Shown one piece after another: positions 1 through 8,759 of a stretch of DNA of 64,000 nt. Origin of the DNA: Stieleria sedimenti (GTDB lineage: Bacteria > Planctomycetota > Planctomycetia > Pirellulales > Pirellulaceae); NCBI RefSeq assembly GCF_025060895.1, contig NZ_JANZKV010000004.1, positions 1-64,000 on the forward strand. Reading direction: 5' to 3'. The position numbers and the translations under genes are program-made. The notes beneath the pieces are model-generated. The model searched no databases and was not told the DNA's origin. It saw nothing but the letters and a program-made list of their open reading frames with translations. The stretch's first letter is position 1. The number at the start of each line of letters is the position of its first letter.

Positions 1-969
1 AACATCATAGATCTCACGGAGCAATCGCAGCAAGTACTTTGCATGCACAGGATGATTGTCAAGCGCAGCCTCGACCTTGCGGCGCGCATGCGCAGCGCAG
101 GCGGCATGAATGATCTTGCCGTTTGATCGAATGTAAATCCCCGTGTTTGCCCCGTAACAGTCTCCTAACAGTGTGCCTTCGTAACCTGAGTCAACCAAGA
201 AGAGATCCGGGCCGTCGCGGTGCCGGCTGACCGTAAAGTCGAACACATTGATTGGAAGGTTGACACCGCGATAGGCCCACATCTTCGCCAGGATGCTCTT
301 GCGATTATTCGCGATCGCCGCAGCAAGCACTTCGCGAACCCGACCGCTCTTGGGGTCGGCCTCGTCCACATCCGGAAGCTCTTTGGGCAGCAGCAAGCGA
401 ATCGACGTGTCGTCACTTCCGATCACAGTATCGGTACGCACCAAGTCGGCAAGCCACTCGGCGAAAGGGCGAAGCACGCGCTCGGCCGCTTCTTGAATGT
501 TCAGCAGCGTGCTGCGGGAAAGATAGAGCCCGCACTCGGAGAACATGTCTTCTTGGCGATGGATTGGCAGGTGATAACTGAGTCGGTTAGCGATGATCGC
601 CGAGGCAAAAGAGATGTCGTAGCGATCACCTTGTAACAGCGTCGCTGGACGGTCGGCCTGAAAGACGCCGGAATTGGGCTGACCGGGACGAGCGTACTTT
701 GGATAGATCGTTCGAATGATATAGACTTTCGCTCGCGTGTAGTGGGCCGACTCGACGATGTCCTCACCTATTCGAACCAAGCCTTCCTTCTCTTCTTCGC
801 TCAGGTCAACAACAACCTCTTTACGTTCCAAGCCATCGGGGAACCGTTCTTTTTGATTACGACGCTTCGGCGGTTTCTTCCCTCCGCCGGTGCGGTTGTT
901 TTCTAAGACCGCTTGTTCGATGCCGTCGCGTGCGTCATCGACTTGGGCTTGGCCCCTCAGTGCCAACAT
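1..969 (-). pseudogene. IS66-family transposase (TnpC), 5' part lost, runs off the left edge
   Basis: An uninterrupted minus-strand frame reads from about 969 to the window edge. It shows IS66 TnpC features: a QPNSG-like linker, a YHLPIHRQEDMF stretch, a DDTS catalytic-type motif, SRHRDGPDLF, SGYEGTLLGDCYGAN and HAACAAHARRKVEAA. In this family these belong to the DDE_Tnp_IS66 domain, which cuts and joins transposon ends. The usual N-terminal coiled coil and zinc-finger portion is absent, because the frame is broken near 970 by the left end of an IS3-type element. The C-terminus lies outside the window. A tnpB start of the same orientation survives at 3361-3438, so both pieces probably come from one IS66 element that was interrupted. 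Not expected to be active. Confidence 0.85.
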
Positions 970-1018
970 GAGTGAGACAACTTTGAGTTTTTCAAAGTTG
1001 AGGGCACGGAGAGTTTAC

Positions 1019-1417
1019 ATGACCGAGAATGCCGACAAAAAGATTTCGAAAAATCCTGAAGTAGTCGAGAAGGCAGCCCGTCGTCGCTTTACAGAGGACT
1101 ACAAACGCCGCATCGCGATCGAGGCCGAAGCTTGCACACAGCCCGGTGAGATCGGAGCCTTGCTTCGTCGTGAGGGTCTTTATTCGTCAGTGGTTCAGCG
1201 CTGGCGTCGTCAACTTCGGGAAGAAGCATTGCCATCATCGAAAAAGTCCAGCAAAGCAGCGTCACCGGCACAACCGTCAGCGGCAAAAGAGAACGCATCT
1301 CTGAAACGCGAGAACGAACGCCTGAAAGAACGGCTCCGCCAGGCGGAGTTGATCATTGACGTCCAAAAAAAAGTCTCGGAGATGATGCAGACACGATCAC
1401 ACGAGAAGACAGACTGA
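1019..1417 (+). CDS. IS3-family transposase OrfA (helix-turn-helix protein)
   Basis: A 132-residue basic protein with an N-terminal HTH_Tnp_1-type region (RRRFTEDYKRRIAIEAEA, then a GLYSSVVQRWRRQLRE recognition-helix stretch) and a C-terminal leucine-zipper-like coiled coil (NASLKRENERLKERLRQAEL). In IS3 elements OrfA binds the terminal inverted repeats and regulates transposition. I chose ATG 1019 rather than the upstream in-frame start at 890, because 890-970 lies outside the element. Near its 3' end the gene has a run of eight A (1365-1372). A -1 slip there joins the frame to orfB, giving the OrfAB transposase. Overlap and order are typical of the family. Confidence 0.85.
   Translation: MTENADKKISKNPEVVEKAARRRFTEDYKRRIAIEAEACTQPGEIGALLRREGLYSSVVQRWRRQLREEALPSSKKSSKAASPAQPSAAKENASLKRENERLKERLRQAELIIDVQKKVSEMMQTRSHEKTD
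1365..1372 (+). promoter_or_regulatory. Programmed -1 ribosomal frameshift site (A8 slippery run)
   Basis: Eight consecutive A occur in the orfA/orfB overlap, 45 nt before the orfA stop. Slipping back one base here moves from the orfA frame into the open orfB frame. IS3 elements are well known to use A-rich slippery sites, and the lack of an independent orfB start supports it. Confidence 0.75.
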
Positions 1418-2628
1418 AAGCGGTCGAAGGGCTCAGCAAACGAGTCGGTGTCGCCGCTGCGTGCCGAGCGTTAAGCGTTTCGCGGGCGACGTTTTACCGT
1501 CGCCGCGAGCCCGATCGGCAATCCAAACCGAGACCGACGCCCGCTCGCGCACTTTCAGCCGAAGAACGAAAGGCGGTGCTTGATCAGCTTAACAGCGAAC
1601 GTTTCGCTGATCAGTCACCGCGGCAGATCTACTCGAAATTGCTTGACGAAGGTGACTACCTGTGCAGCGTGCGGACGATGTATCGCGTGCTCGCCGAGAA
1701 TCAAAGCTCTCGCGAACGGCGAAACCAACTGCAACACCCCAATTACCAAAAGCCTGAATTGCTTGCGACCGGTCCCAATGAAGTCTGGTCGTGGGACATC
1801 ACCAAGCTGAAGGGTCCGGAGACATGGACCTATTACTACCTTTACGTGATCCTGGATATCTACAGTCGCTATGTGGTCGGTTGGATGCTGGCGCATCGCG
1901 AAAGTGCCGATCTGGCGAAACAACTCATTGAAACAACCATCGAAAAACAAGAAGTCCAGCCGGAACAATTGATCCTTCACAGCGATCGTGGCCCATCGAT
2001 GACATCTCATTCGGTGGCCCAGTTGCTTGGTTCGCTGGGGGTCACCAAGTCACACAGTCGACCGCACGTTTCCAACGACAATCCATTTTCGGAAAGCCAA
2101 TTCAAAACGATGAAGTACCGTCCTGAATTCCCGAAGCGATTTGGATGCCACGAAGATGCGATTGGGTTCTGTCGAGATTTCTTTGGCTGGTACAACGACG
2201 AACATTATCACAGCGGCATTGGGTTGCTTACTCCATCATCGTTGCACGACGGCCAAGCCGATGAAATCATTGCAGGTCGAAAACGAACGCTTCAAGAAGC
2301 ATGGCGGAACAATCCCGAACGTTTCGTGCACGGCATCCCACAACCCGAAAAGATCCCAGCAGCGGCTTGGATCAACGCACCCAAACGAGAACGTGAAATA
2401 AAAAACGAAGCCCCTGAAGCGAATTGCCCAGGGGCTCCTGAAGTAACGTCTATGACGCACCCTCGATCCGGTTATCCCTCAGATGGTTGCGTCCCCGCAG
2501 AGCCACCTTCCGTTTCACCGGACATCGCAAACATACAGTCCAACGAATCTATGAACACCCGAGCCATGCCTGGAAAAATCCCGGGGGTTCGGGGGCTGGC
2601 CCCCGAGCAGTGTTGCACGAGCAACTAA
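1372..2628 (+). CDS. IS3-family transposase OrfB (rve integrase catalytic domain), made by -1 frameshift
   Basis: The frame opens at about 1360 and has no ATG, GTG or TTG before 1576, so translation almost certainly enters by -1 slippage on the A8 run (1365-1372). The fusion then reads IIDVQKK-SLGDDADTITRED. Catalytic DDE residues are visible: D in WSWDITKL, D in LHSDRGP and E in PFSESQFKT, with 35 residues between the last two, as in retroviral-type integrases. Counting from the GTG at 1576 they are D74, D137 and E173. The protein ends with a Pro/Ser-rich tail longer than I would expect, reading over a GC-rich hairpin (2589-2606). All key residues are present, so the transposase may still be functional. 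Confidence 0.85.
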   Translation, partial: SLGDDADTITREDRLKAVEGLSKRVGVAAACRALSVSRATFYRRREPDRQSKPRPTPARALSAEERKAVLDQLNSERFADQSPRQIYSKLLDEGDYLCSVRTMYRVLAENQSSRERRNQLQHPNYQKPELLATGPNEVWSWDITKLKGPETWTYYYLYVILDIYSRYVVGWMLAHRESADLAKQLIETTIEKQEVQPEQLILHSDRGPSMTSHSVAQLLGSLGVTKSHSRPHVSNDNPFSESQFKTMKYRPEFPKRFGCHEDAIGFCRDFFGWYNDEHYHSGIGLLTPSSLHDGQADEIIAGRKRTLQEAWRNNPERFVHGIPQPEKIPAAAWINAPKREREIKNEAPEANCPGAPEVTSMTHPRSGYPSDGCVPAEPPSVSPDIANIQSNESMNTRAMPGKIPGVRGLAPEQCCTSN

Positions 2629-2651
2629 CGCACACCAAAAAGTTGTCTCAC

Positions 2652-3360
2652 TGTCGTTGACACATTCCGCCAAGCTGAACAAGATCACGATGTACGCGAC
2701 AATGCGGAAGCGAAAACACTTTCACCAGCGCTCGCTAAGCGTTGGGCGAAAGCCGGTGACAAACTGAAGGAGCTTTGGGGTGGTGGACGGCTTTCAAATG
2801 AACAAAAGAAACGCATTGTCCGATCACTGATTGAGAAGGTCGTTTTAAAGCAACCACAAACTGGACAGATCGAGACATGCATCGTCTGGAAGAGCGGGAA
2901 GCTAACGACGCGATTGATCAACGTAAAAGTCGGTTCGCTCTCGGCGCTACCCAATGGAGATGAATTGCGGCGGCAGATTGTGCAACTCGCCAAGCACGAC
3001 GCCGGGATCGGTGACGATTTCATCGCATACACGTTGTCGCGCCAAGGCTTTCGTGGATGCGACCGATGGTACGTCGGCCTCGGGTTAGTTCGTCGAGTTC
3101 GAAATGAAGCCGGGATCAAGCGTCCAGCGAGCCGTCCAGGCCTACGTTTCAAAGGCCGACTTACGCTTGGCCAGCTTGCTAAAAAACTCGGTGTCAAGAT
3201 CGATTGGCTGTTTGAGCAGATCATTCTCGAAAAAGTCACAGTCGAACCAAATCCGATCGAAAGACGCTTCCTGATCGATGCCGATAGCGAAGTGATAGGT
3301 AAGTTGGAGACGCTACGAAACGCAGCTAAAACCGCAGACTCTCAAAGGGGGGCATCGTGA
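2652..3360 (+). pseudogene. Large serine recombinase, C-terminal remnant
   Basis: One open frame from the IS3 right end to the stop at 3358-3360 matches the C-terminal part of large serine recombinases. It has a coiled segment, an LSNEQKKRIVRSLIEKVVL region, a beta-rich VWKSGKLTTRLINV stretch, and a terminal wHTH-like part (GDDFIAYTLSRQGFRG... LTLGQLAKKLGVKIDWLFEQI). The catalytic resolvase domain and the zinc ribbon are missing, cut off by the IS3 element at 2650. The stop codon directly abuts an IS66 tnpB fragment of opposite orientation, so this recombinase-bearing element had probably inserted in the IS66 element earlier. Non-functional as an enzyme. Confidence 0.75.
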
Positions 3361-3438
3361 TGAGCCATCGAAGCTCTTCCTCAGATCGGTCGCCTCGGTG
3401 TAGATAAAGATCCGCGTGGTGGGTGCAAGTGCGATCAC
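3361..3438 (-). pseudogene. IS66 TnpB N-terminal fragment
   Basis: The minus strand from GTG 3438 reads VIALAPTTRIFIYTEATDLR, then KSFDGS, the conserved start of IS66 TnpB. It is cut at the end of the serine recombinase remnant. The GTG overlaps the TGA of an upstream minus-strand frame (about 3540-3435, ending TDEQQRRLIKNIVEAL), as in coupled IS66 genes. That upstream frame could be a TnpA end, but I cannot identify it; a catalase-like C-terminus is a weaker alternative. The rest of 3439-3630 shows nothing else. Confidence 0.65.
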
Positions 3439-3636
3439 GACGCCACCTCACTGAGTGCCTCGACGATGTTCTTGATCAGCCTGCGTTGCTGCTCGTCGGT
3501 GGCGTAAGGTACAGAATCCGCATAACGTGTCGTCTCAGCCCTTGTATTTTCCAAAAATGATGGGCCCTTACGGAGAATCAGTTCGATCCCTTCCGATCAG
3601 TTCACTGCTTGATGGATCGTCTGTTGGGAAGCAAGG

Positions 3637-4992
3637 ATGCGCGATATGGATTTTAATGCACATCTCTCTAAAAGACTCGCTGGACTCGCGTTCACCTCTC
3701 TCGGAGTCTTATTTGTCTGCCTTGTTGCCGAGCCAGCGTCCGCTCAGGTGGAAGTGTGCGACAGCTGTTTGATTGGCGTCGATTGCGATCACCTCTCGCC
3801 CGGCTGCGACGCCGCGGTGTGCGATTCAATCGGCAGCGACGATCCGAGTTGGCGAGAGTCGTTCTATACCTGTTTATCAGATCATGGGATAAGCGTCTCA
3901 AACAATGTCACCCAGTACTACTTTGGCACCGTCAGCGGCGGCTTGGACGAAACGGATCGTTATGGCGGACACGGCGATTACGTCGCCAACATGAACCTGG
4001 GAAAGCTTGGATTAAATGAGGGTTCCTTTCTTAAGTTGCGGGCCGAGCACCGATTCGGACGCTCGATTGCCGAGCCCGCCGGCGTTCTTTTTCCGCCTAC
4101 GTTGCCAACAGAATTGCCGGTTGCCGACAGCCGCGATCTGTATCTGACCAATGTATTGTTTACTCAATTTTTCAGTGAACGATTTGCAATCTATGCGGGA
4201 AAGCTCGACACGCTCGATGGCGATGCCAATGCGTATGCGAGTGGCCGTGGCATCACTCAATTTTCGAACGTCGCATTCATCGCAAACCCAATTGCCCTTC
4301 GGACGATTCCATATTCATCGCTGGGGTGCGGCTTGTTCATCCTCGGGGATGAGGGCGAGCCGTTGTTCAACTTCTTGGTCATGAACCCGACCGACACAGC
4401 CGACTCCGACGGATTTGACGAGTTGTTCGCCGAAGGGGTCGCACTGTCGGCTGAGTTGCGTCTTGCAACGCCGTTGATGGGAAAACCGGGACACCAGCTG
4501 TTCGCGGGCACCTGGAGCAGTCGTGACTATGTTTCGCTAGGGCAGGACCCGCGGATTTTGCTGCCCAACGTCCCAATCAACCGCGCTAACGGCTCTTGGT
4601 CGTTGTACTGGAATACAGATCAAGCCGTATGGGTTGACCCCTGCGATGCGACTCGGCATTGGGGCTATTTTGCCAGAGCGGCGATCGCCGATGATTCGAC
4701 CAACCCGGTCAACTATTTGTTAAGTGTAGGATTGGGCGGAGCCAGTCCTTTGCGATCAGGTGATTCATTCGGGATCGGCTACTATTACAGCGGAACCAGC
4801 GATGAAATTGGACCGATCCTGCAGGCGGCGTCGCTAGGGCCGATTGGTAATGGACAGGGAATTGAATTATTCTATCGGGCCCAGATAACCAAATCGATTT
4901 CTTGTACGCCAGATTTTCAATGGATTGATCAAGCACGTCGGCAACTCGACGAAGCTTATATCCTGGGCGTTCGAATGAACATCGCGTTCTGA
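3637..4992 (+). CDS. OprB-type carbohydrate-selective porin
   Basis: A 451-residue secreted protein. A signal peptide (SKRLAGLAFTSLGVLFVCLVAE, cleavage near ASAQ) is followed by a short Cys-rich segment (VCDSCLIGVDCDHL...CDAAVC). The rest is an outer-membrane barrel rich in alternating strands, ending in the aromatic IRVGMNIAF-like terminus typical of porins (here VRMNIAF). Internal motifs such as YYFGTVSGG, LRAEHRFG, YAGKLDTLDGDANAYASGRG and QFSNVAF agree with the OprB family of sugar-uptake porins. The start may be ATG 3637 or ATG 3646; AAGGA at 3632 is better spaced for 3646. No operon partner: the next gene is convergent. The extra Cys-rich segment after the signal peptide is unusual for OprB. 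Substrate is unknown. Confidence 0.75.
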   Translation: MRDMDFNAHLSKRLAGLAFTSLGVLFVCLVAEPASAQVEVCDSCLIGVDCDHLSPGCDAAVCDSIGSDDPSWRESFYTCLSDHGISVSNNVTQYYFGTVSGGLDETDRYGGHGDYVANMNLGKLGLNEGSFLKLRAEHRFGRSIAEPAGVLFPPTLPTELPVADSRDLYLTNVLFTQFFSERFAIYAGKLDTLDGDANAYASGRGITQFSNVAFIANPIALRTIPYSSLGCGLFILGDEGEPLFNFLVMNPTDTADSDGFDELFAEGVALSAELRLATPLMGKPGHQLFAGTWSSRDYVSLGQDPRILLPNVPINRANGSWSLYWNTDQAVWVDPCDATRHWGYFARAAIADDSTNPVNYLLSVGLGGASPLRSGDSFGIGYYYSGTSDEIGPILQAASLGPIGNGQGIELFYRAQITKSISCTPDFQWIDQARRQLDEAYILGVRMNIAF

Positions 4993-5018
4993 TTACATTG
5001 AGCGCTCTTTGACGTGGC

Positions 5019-6023
5019 TCACCGAGCGATCGGAAAGATTTGATTCCAATCCGACTTCATGTCCACAACAGTCCATCCTTTTGATTTCGCGTCATCTAGA
5101 CCCTTAGCGAGTTGACCGATGTGGGATTCTCGGTCATAGGCGAATTCACGCTCAGCATCGGTGTGATGCACGATTGCACCAAACCGCAAACCTTTGCCCG
5201 CTGTCGTCCATTCAAGCATCTGATAGTCTCCATCAGAATTGCCGAACGCCGCAGTTGGACGACGACCAATGTGGTGGTGAATGGCGACCGGTTTACCTTC
5301 CTTGTCATCGAAAAACTTCAATCTGGGTAAGCGGACAAGGCTAGGTATTCCATCACGAAGTTCGTATTTGGTTTCGATACTGCTACCGATGACTTGCTCC
5401 GGCGGTATGCCGTAAACTCTTTCGGCCCAAGGCCGCATGAACTCGATTCCGCCACCGGAAACGATGAACGTTTTAAAGCCATTTGCCCGTAGGTACGCGA
5501 GTAACTCAAGCATCGGTTGATAAACCATTTCGGAATAAAGTCTTCCGGTTTGAGGATGCTTGGCGGTGGAAATCCAGTCGATCACAACTTTCTCGAATTC
5601 CTCGGTTGTCATCCCAGCATGTGTTGCCATGACTAGTTCGGCGAGCGCTTTCTTGCCACCGGAAGCAGCCGTTTTTAAATCTCCGTTTAGCACCGACGCG
5701 AACGGTTCTTGCTCTTTCCACTCTGGGTGCTGCGGGGCGAGCGTTTTAACGCGATTGAGCACAAAAGCTAACTGGAAATAGATAGGCTGCTCCGCCCAAA
5801 GCGTGCCATCGTTATCGAAAGTTGCAAGACGTTCCGACACGGGGACAAAGTCAGGAGAGCCTTCAGATGCGACTCGTTCAACAAAACTGATGATCGCCGC
5901 TTTCGTTGGCCCTCGATTCCATGAAGGTAATGGATCGACTGCGGTAGAAACCTGTGCCTGCGAAAGTAAGGAAGTAGCTAGGGTGAGAGCTACTGCGAAT
6001 GTGAGTCTGGCGTTGAGCATCAA
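5019..6023 (-). CDS. Secreted HAD-superfamily phosphatase
   Basis: A 334-residue protein with a signal peptide (residues 1-25). Motif I, TFDNDGTLW, gives nucleophile D70 and acid/base D72. Motif II is FIVSGGG, and motif IV is FGNSDGDYQML with the Mg-binding acidic residues. An N-terminal helical cap lies between motifs I and II. Relatives are phosphoserine-phosphatase-like HAD enzymes exported to the periplasm, probably nonspecific acid phosphatases; the substrate cannot be read from sequence. The gene is convergent with the porin (27 bp apart) and divergent from nothing obvious upstream. All catalytic motifs are intact. Confidence 0.8.
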   Translation of the reverse strand: MMLNARLTFAVALTLATSLLSQAQVSTAVDPLPSWNRGPTKAAIISFVERVASEGSPDFVPVSERLATFDNDGTLWAEQPIYFQLAFVLNRVKTLAPQHPEWKEQEPFASVLNGDLKTAASGGKKALAELVMATHAGMTTEEFEKVVIDWISTAKHPQTGRLYSEMVYQPMLELLAYLRANGFKTFIVSGGGIEFMRPWAERVYGIPPEQVIGSSIETKYELRDGIPSLVRLPRLKFFDDKEGKPVAIHHHIGRRPTAAFGNSDGDYQMLEWTTAGKGLRFGAIVHHTDAEREFAYDRESHIGQLAKGLDDAKSKGWTVVDMKSDWNQIFPIAR

Positions 6024-6221
6024 TCTACGGTTTCAATAGGGGGTCGAGCGGCAAAATCGAGATCTGGACTGTCGGCATGCTCGGCTGCTTATTCTGATCA
6101 TATCAGCGGCGATTGCTCGGATTTTTCATTGCCGAAAAGCATGGGGCACGGAGCCGCCTTCTCTGCCACGTTCTACAATCGCTCAATAACGCCACTCGCG
6201 TTTTTGCCGCGTTAACCAAAG

Positions 6222-6245
6222 GGGTGCCGTCTCTTGACGGCACCC
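6222..6245 (-). terminator. Rho-independent-type terminator of the sulfatase gene
   Basis: A perfect 10-bp stem GGGTGCCGTC/GACGGCACCC with a TCTT loop lies 18 bp past the sulfatase stop. On the minus strand it is followed by a T-rich stretch (CTTTGGTT). Confidence 0.65.
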
Positions 6246-6262
6246 TCGAAGCGACGGCTTTT

Positions 6263-7858
6263 CTACTGACCGCCTAGTGTCATGTTGGCGATCTGCTTTT
6301 CAAGAGTTTCCAGACTCCAGTCCCCCGGGGCTTGACTGGGCGGATACTCCTTCAGCGTCATCAGGAACTTGCTCGCCACGACCTGCATGGGGCCTAGCAA
6401 ATAGGCGCGATCGATGTACCAATCTTCGTATGTGTTCGAACCGATCTTGGCTTTCTCAAACGGATCGCGTCGCAGGTTGTAGAGGTCTGGGGTGCGAAGA
6501 TGAACGAACGGTTCTTTCCAGATCTGGAGGGTGTTGGCTCGGTTTTCAAGATAGACGGCCTTCCAATCGCCCACTCGGATGCAAGCTACGTGGCCGCCGT
6601 CATCGACATAGATGAATTCCTTGCGGGGCGACTCCTTCGATTTGCCGCTGAGGTAGTCGTTTTGATCGTATCCGTCGATGTAGTTCTTGTATTTCCGACC
6701 GTTGAGTTCAACGCCCGTTTTCAACTTTTCCTTGATGTCCGGTGCGCCTGCGACGGCCGCAAACGTTGGTAGCCAGTCTTCATGAGCGACGATACCGTTG
6801 AGCGTCACACCGGCGGGCCATTTGCCCGGCCAGCGAACGAAACAGGGCACCCGATAGGCACCTTCCCAGTTCGAGTTCTTCTCGCCGTGGAAGGGCGTTG
6901 TGCCGGCGTCAGGCCAAGTGTTGAAATGCGGGCCGTTGTCGGTCGAGTATTGAACGATCGTGTTGTCGGCGATGCCAAGTTCGTCGATGAGTTTGAGCAG
7001 TTCTCCAACATGCATATCATGTTCGACCATACCGTCGTGGTATTCGTTACCGCTCTTGCCGCTAAGACCCTTGTGTTCAGGTTTCACGTGGGTTCGGAAG
7101 TGCATGCGTGTCCCGTTCCACCAGCAGAAGAAAGGCTTGCCGGACTTCGCATGGCGAGTAATGAACTCCTTTGCGACCGCGATCGATTCATCGTCAATCG
7201 TCTCCATCCGTTTCTTCGTCAGAGGGCCGGTGTCTTCGATTGTTTGGCCGCCCTTGCCGTCGGCTTTGCATTTCAGCACACCGCGCGGGCCAAACGTTTC
7301 CTTAAATGTCTTACCATTGGCAAGCTTTAGGTCGGCCGGGTAGTCGCGGTTCTCTGGTTCTTCCTCCGCGTTCAGGTGGTAGAGGTTGCCAAAGAATTCA
7401 TCAAAGCCATGCATCGTGGGCAAATGCTCATCGCGATCGCCCTGGTGATTCTTGCCAAATTGGCCGGTCGCGTATCCTTGGCTCTTGAGCACTGTCGCCA
7501 TCGTTACATCTGTTTTTTGCCAGCCCTCTGCAGCGGCGGGCATCCCCACTTTTGTCATTCCCGAACGGACTGGCACTGAGCCGCTGATAAAGGCGGCTCG
7601 GCCTGCTGTACAGCTCTGCTGCGCGTAGTAATCCGTAAACGACAAACCTTCCTGGGCAATGCGATCGATGTTTGGCGTTTTATAGCCCATCATCCCGCGA
7701 TTATTGTGGCTGATATTCCATGTGCCGATATCATCACCCCAGATCACCAGTATGTTAGGCTTCGTGGATTTCGGTTGCTGGGCATTCGCACGCGATGGAT
7801 ATGCGATCCCTCCGTAGCACGCGAGGACGCCGATTGTAAAAGCGAAAATTCGATTCAT
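6263..7858 (-). CDS. Secreted sulfatase (arylsulfatase family)
   Basis: A 531-residue sulfatase with a signal peptide (MNRIFAFTIGVLACYGGIAYPSRANAQ). The metal-binding IWGDDIG sits near residues 40-45. The formylglycine motif QSCTAGRAAF is at residue 83, whose Cys is converted to formylglycine by a maturation enzyme in active sulfatases. FGKNHQGD and a C-terminal STDNGPH (metal/substrate residues) follow. Planctomycetes encode many such enzymes for degrading sulfated polysaccharides. I chose ATG 7858, with GGAG about 8 nt upstream, over the longer in-frame start at 7909 because the signal peptide begins there. No carbohydrate-active partner is adjacent and a terminator hairpin follows, so it appears monocistronic. 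The exact substrate is not predictable. Confidence 0.88.
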   Translation of the reverse strand: MNRIFAFTIGVLACYGGIAYPSRANAQQPKSTKPNILVIWGDDIGTWNISHNNRGMMGYKTPNIDRIAQEGLSFTDYYAQQSCTAGRAAFISGSVPVRSGMTKVGMPAAAEGWQKTDVTMATVLKSQGYATGQFGKNHQGDRDEHLPTMHGFDEFFGNLYHLNAEEEPENRDYPADLKLANGKTFKETFGPRGVLKCKADGKGGQTIEDTGPLTKKRMETIDDESIAVAKEFITRHAKSGKPFFCWWNGTRMHFRTHVKPEHKGLSGKSGNEYHDGMVEHDMHVGELLKLIDELGIADNTIVQYSTDNGPHFNTWPDAGTTPFHGEKNSNWEGAYRVPCFVRWPGKWPAGVTLNGIVAHEDWLPTFAAVAGAPDIKEKLKTGVELNGRKYKNYIDGYDQNDYLSGKSKESPRKEFIYVDDGGHVACIRVGDWKAVYLENRANTLQIWKEPFVHLRTPDLYNLRRDPFEKAKIGSNTYEDWYIDRAYLLGPMQVVASKFLMTLKEYPPSQAPGDWSLETLEKQIANMTLGGQ

Positions 7859-8759
7859 TGATACGCTCCAGTTGAAATTGTAGGGTCCGTAGGTTAAACG
7901 CTGTGGCAATTCCGTTCCAAGTGCCGTGATGAATGATGGCGTGAACCAAGTCGACAGTAGTGAACACTGGCCGATTGTTCAGCCTGAAAAGGTGCCTTCA
8001 CCGCATGTGGCCAAACGCCGGCTTTGCGAGTGGCTTCTGCCGAATCAGACATAGTTGCTTCGTAGCCACTTGTTCTTAGGGTAGCCGTTCAATTGCTCGA
8101 CGCACACTATAGCTCTGATCACATCCAATTTTGCGGTTGCGTTTGTCGAGCGGAAAAGGGGGCGGATACAACAAATCAAATGGCCCAAGGGGGCTTCGCG
8201 ATCTTGGTACCTGGCCGCTTTCTCGCGGCACCCGCAATCGAAAAATTGACGAAACACTAGAATCGGCCTTAACGAATAACAAGGTAAGTAGGGTCCTTAG
8301 TCGACAAATGTCACCCCGCGAACGGCCGCGTCGGCCTAGTCCTCGGAAACCCGAAAGTTGAGCCGCACGGCGGATACGGCAATCGCTGCGATCGACGCCA
8401 CGCGGAGTTTTGCCAACAAAACAGCACGGTGCACAATGACAGCGAGTTCAGACCTTCGAGCTTCCAGTGCGAAAGTCTTATTGAATTTCCCGGCGTCGCC
8501 AAGCAAAAAGACGGCGATTTTTCATTTTGTTCATTTGATCGTTGAAGTTGGTGACATCGTTTGTTTCGGTATCTGCCGATGAGACATCGGCGGGTTTCAA
8601 CAGTGTCTTGTCAAGGTCCGCTTATTGCCATCCGATCGCGGGACGCGACCGGTAGGGACTGGCCCTGCTCGAATCGCTAGTTCATGGCGAGTTTGAGTTT
8701 CAGGGTTTTAACCACCAGCGATCATCGAGTTTATGCGTGTGTTCGCAACGACGAAGAAT
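7859..8759. other. Intergenic region, no gene recognised
   Basis: About 900 bp between the sulfatase start and the end of the acyltransferase gene. It holds the sulfatase promoter and leader near 7860-7950. Short open frames here have no recognisable family, signal peptide or ribosome site, and no tRNA-like or repeat structure was seen. It may contain a decayed gene. Confidence 0.5.

Larger units (their letters stand above)
973..2650 (+). mobile_element. IS3-family insertion sequence, apparently complete
   Basis: The ends carry an imperfect inverted repeat: TGAGACAACTTTG at 973 and its complement CAAAAAGTTGTCTCA ending at 2650, with the TG...CA termini normal for IS3. Between them are orfA and orfB in the overlapping -1 arrangement of the family. 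No clear target duplication is visible: the flanking triplets differ (GAG on the left, CTG on the right). Left and right neighbours also belong to different elements (IS66 transposase and serine recombinase). This fits recombination or deletion at the element after insertion. Confidence 0.8.

Noticed and set aside
220-636. Long plus-strand frame opposite the IS66 transposase
   Set aside because: The minus-strand frame carries the conserved IS66 motifs; the plus frame is its shadow with no family or start site.
1365-1372. A8 run as a sequencing error splitting one transposase gene
   Set aside because: The two-frame arrangement with A-rich slippage is normal in IS3 elements and orfB has no independent start.
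2589-2606. GC-rich hairpin at the end of IS3 orfB as a terminator
   Set aside because: The loop would be only two bases, it is inside the coding frame, and no T-tract follows.
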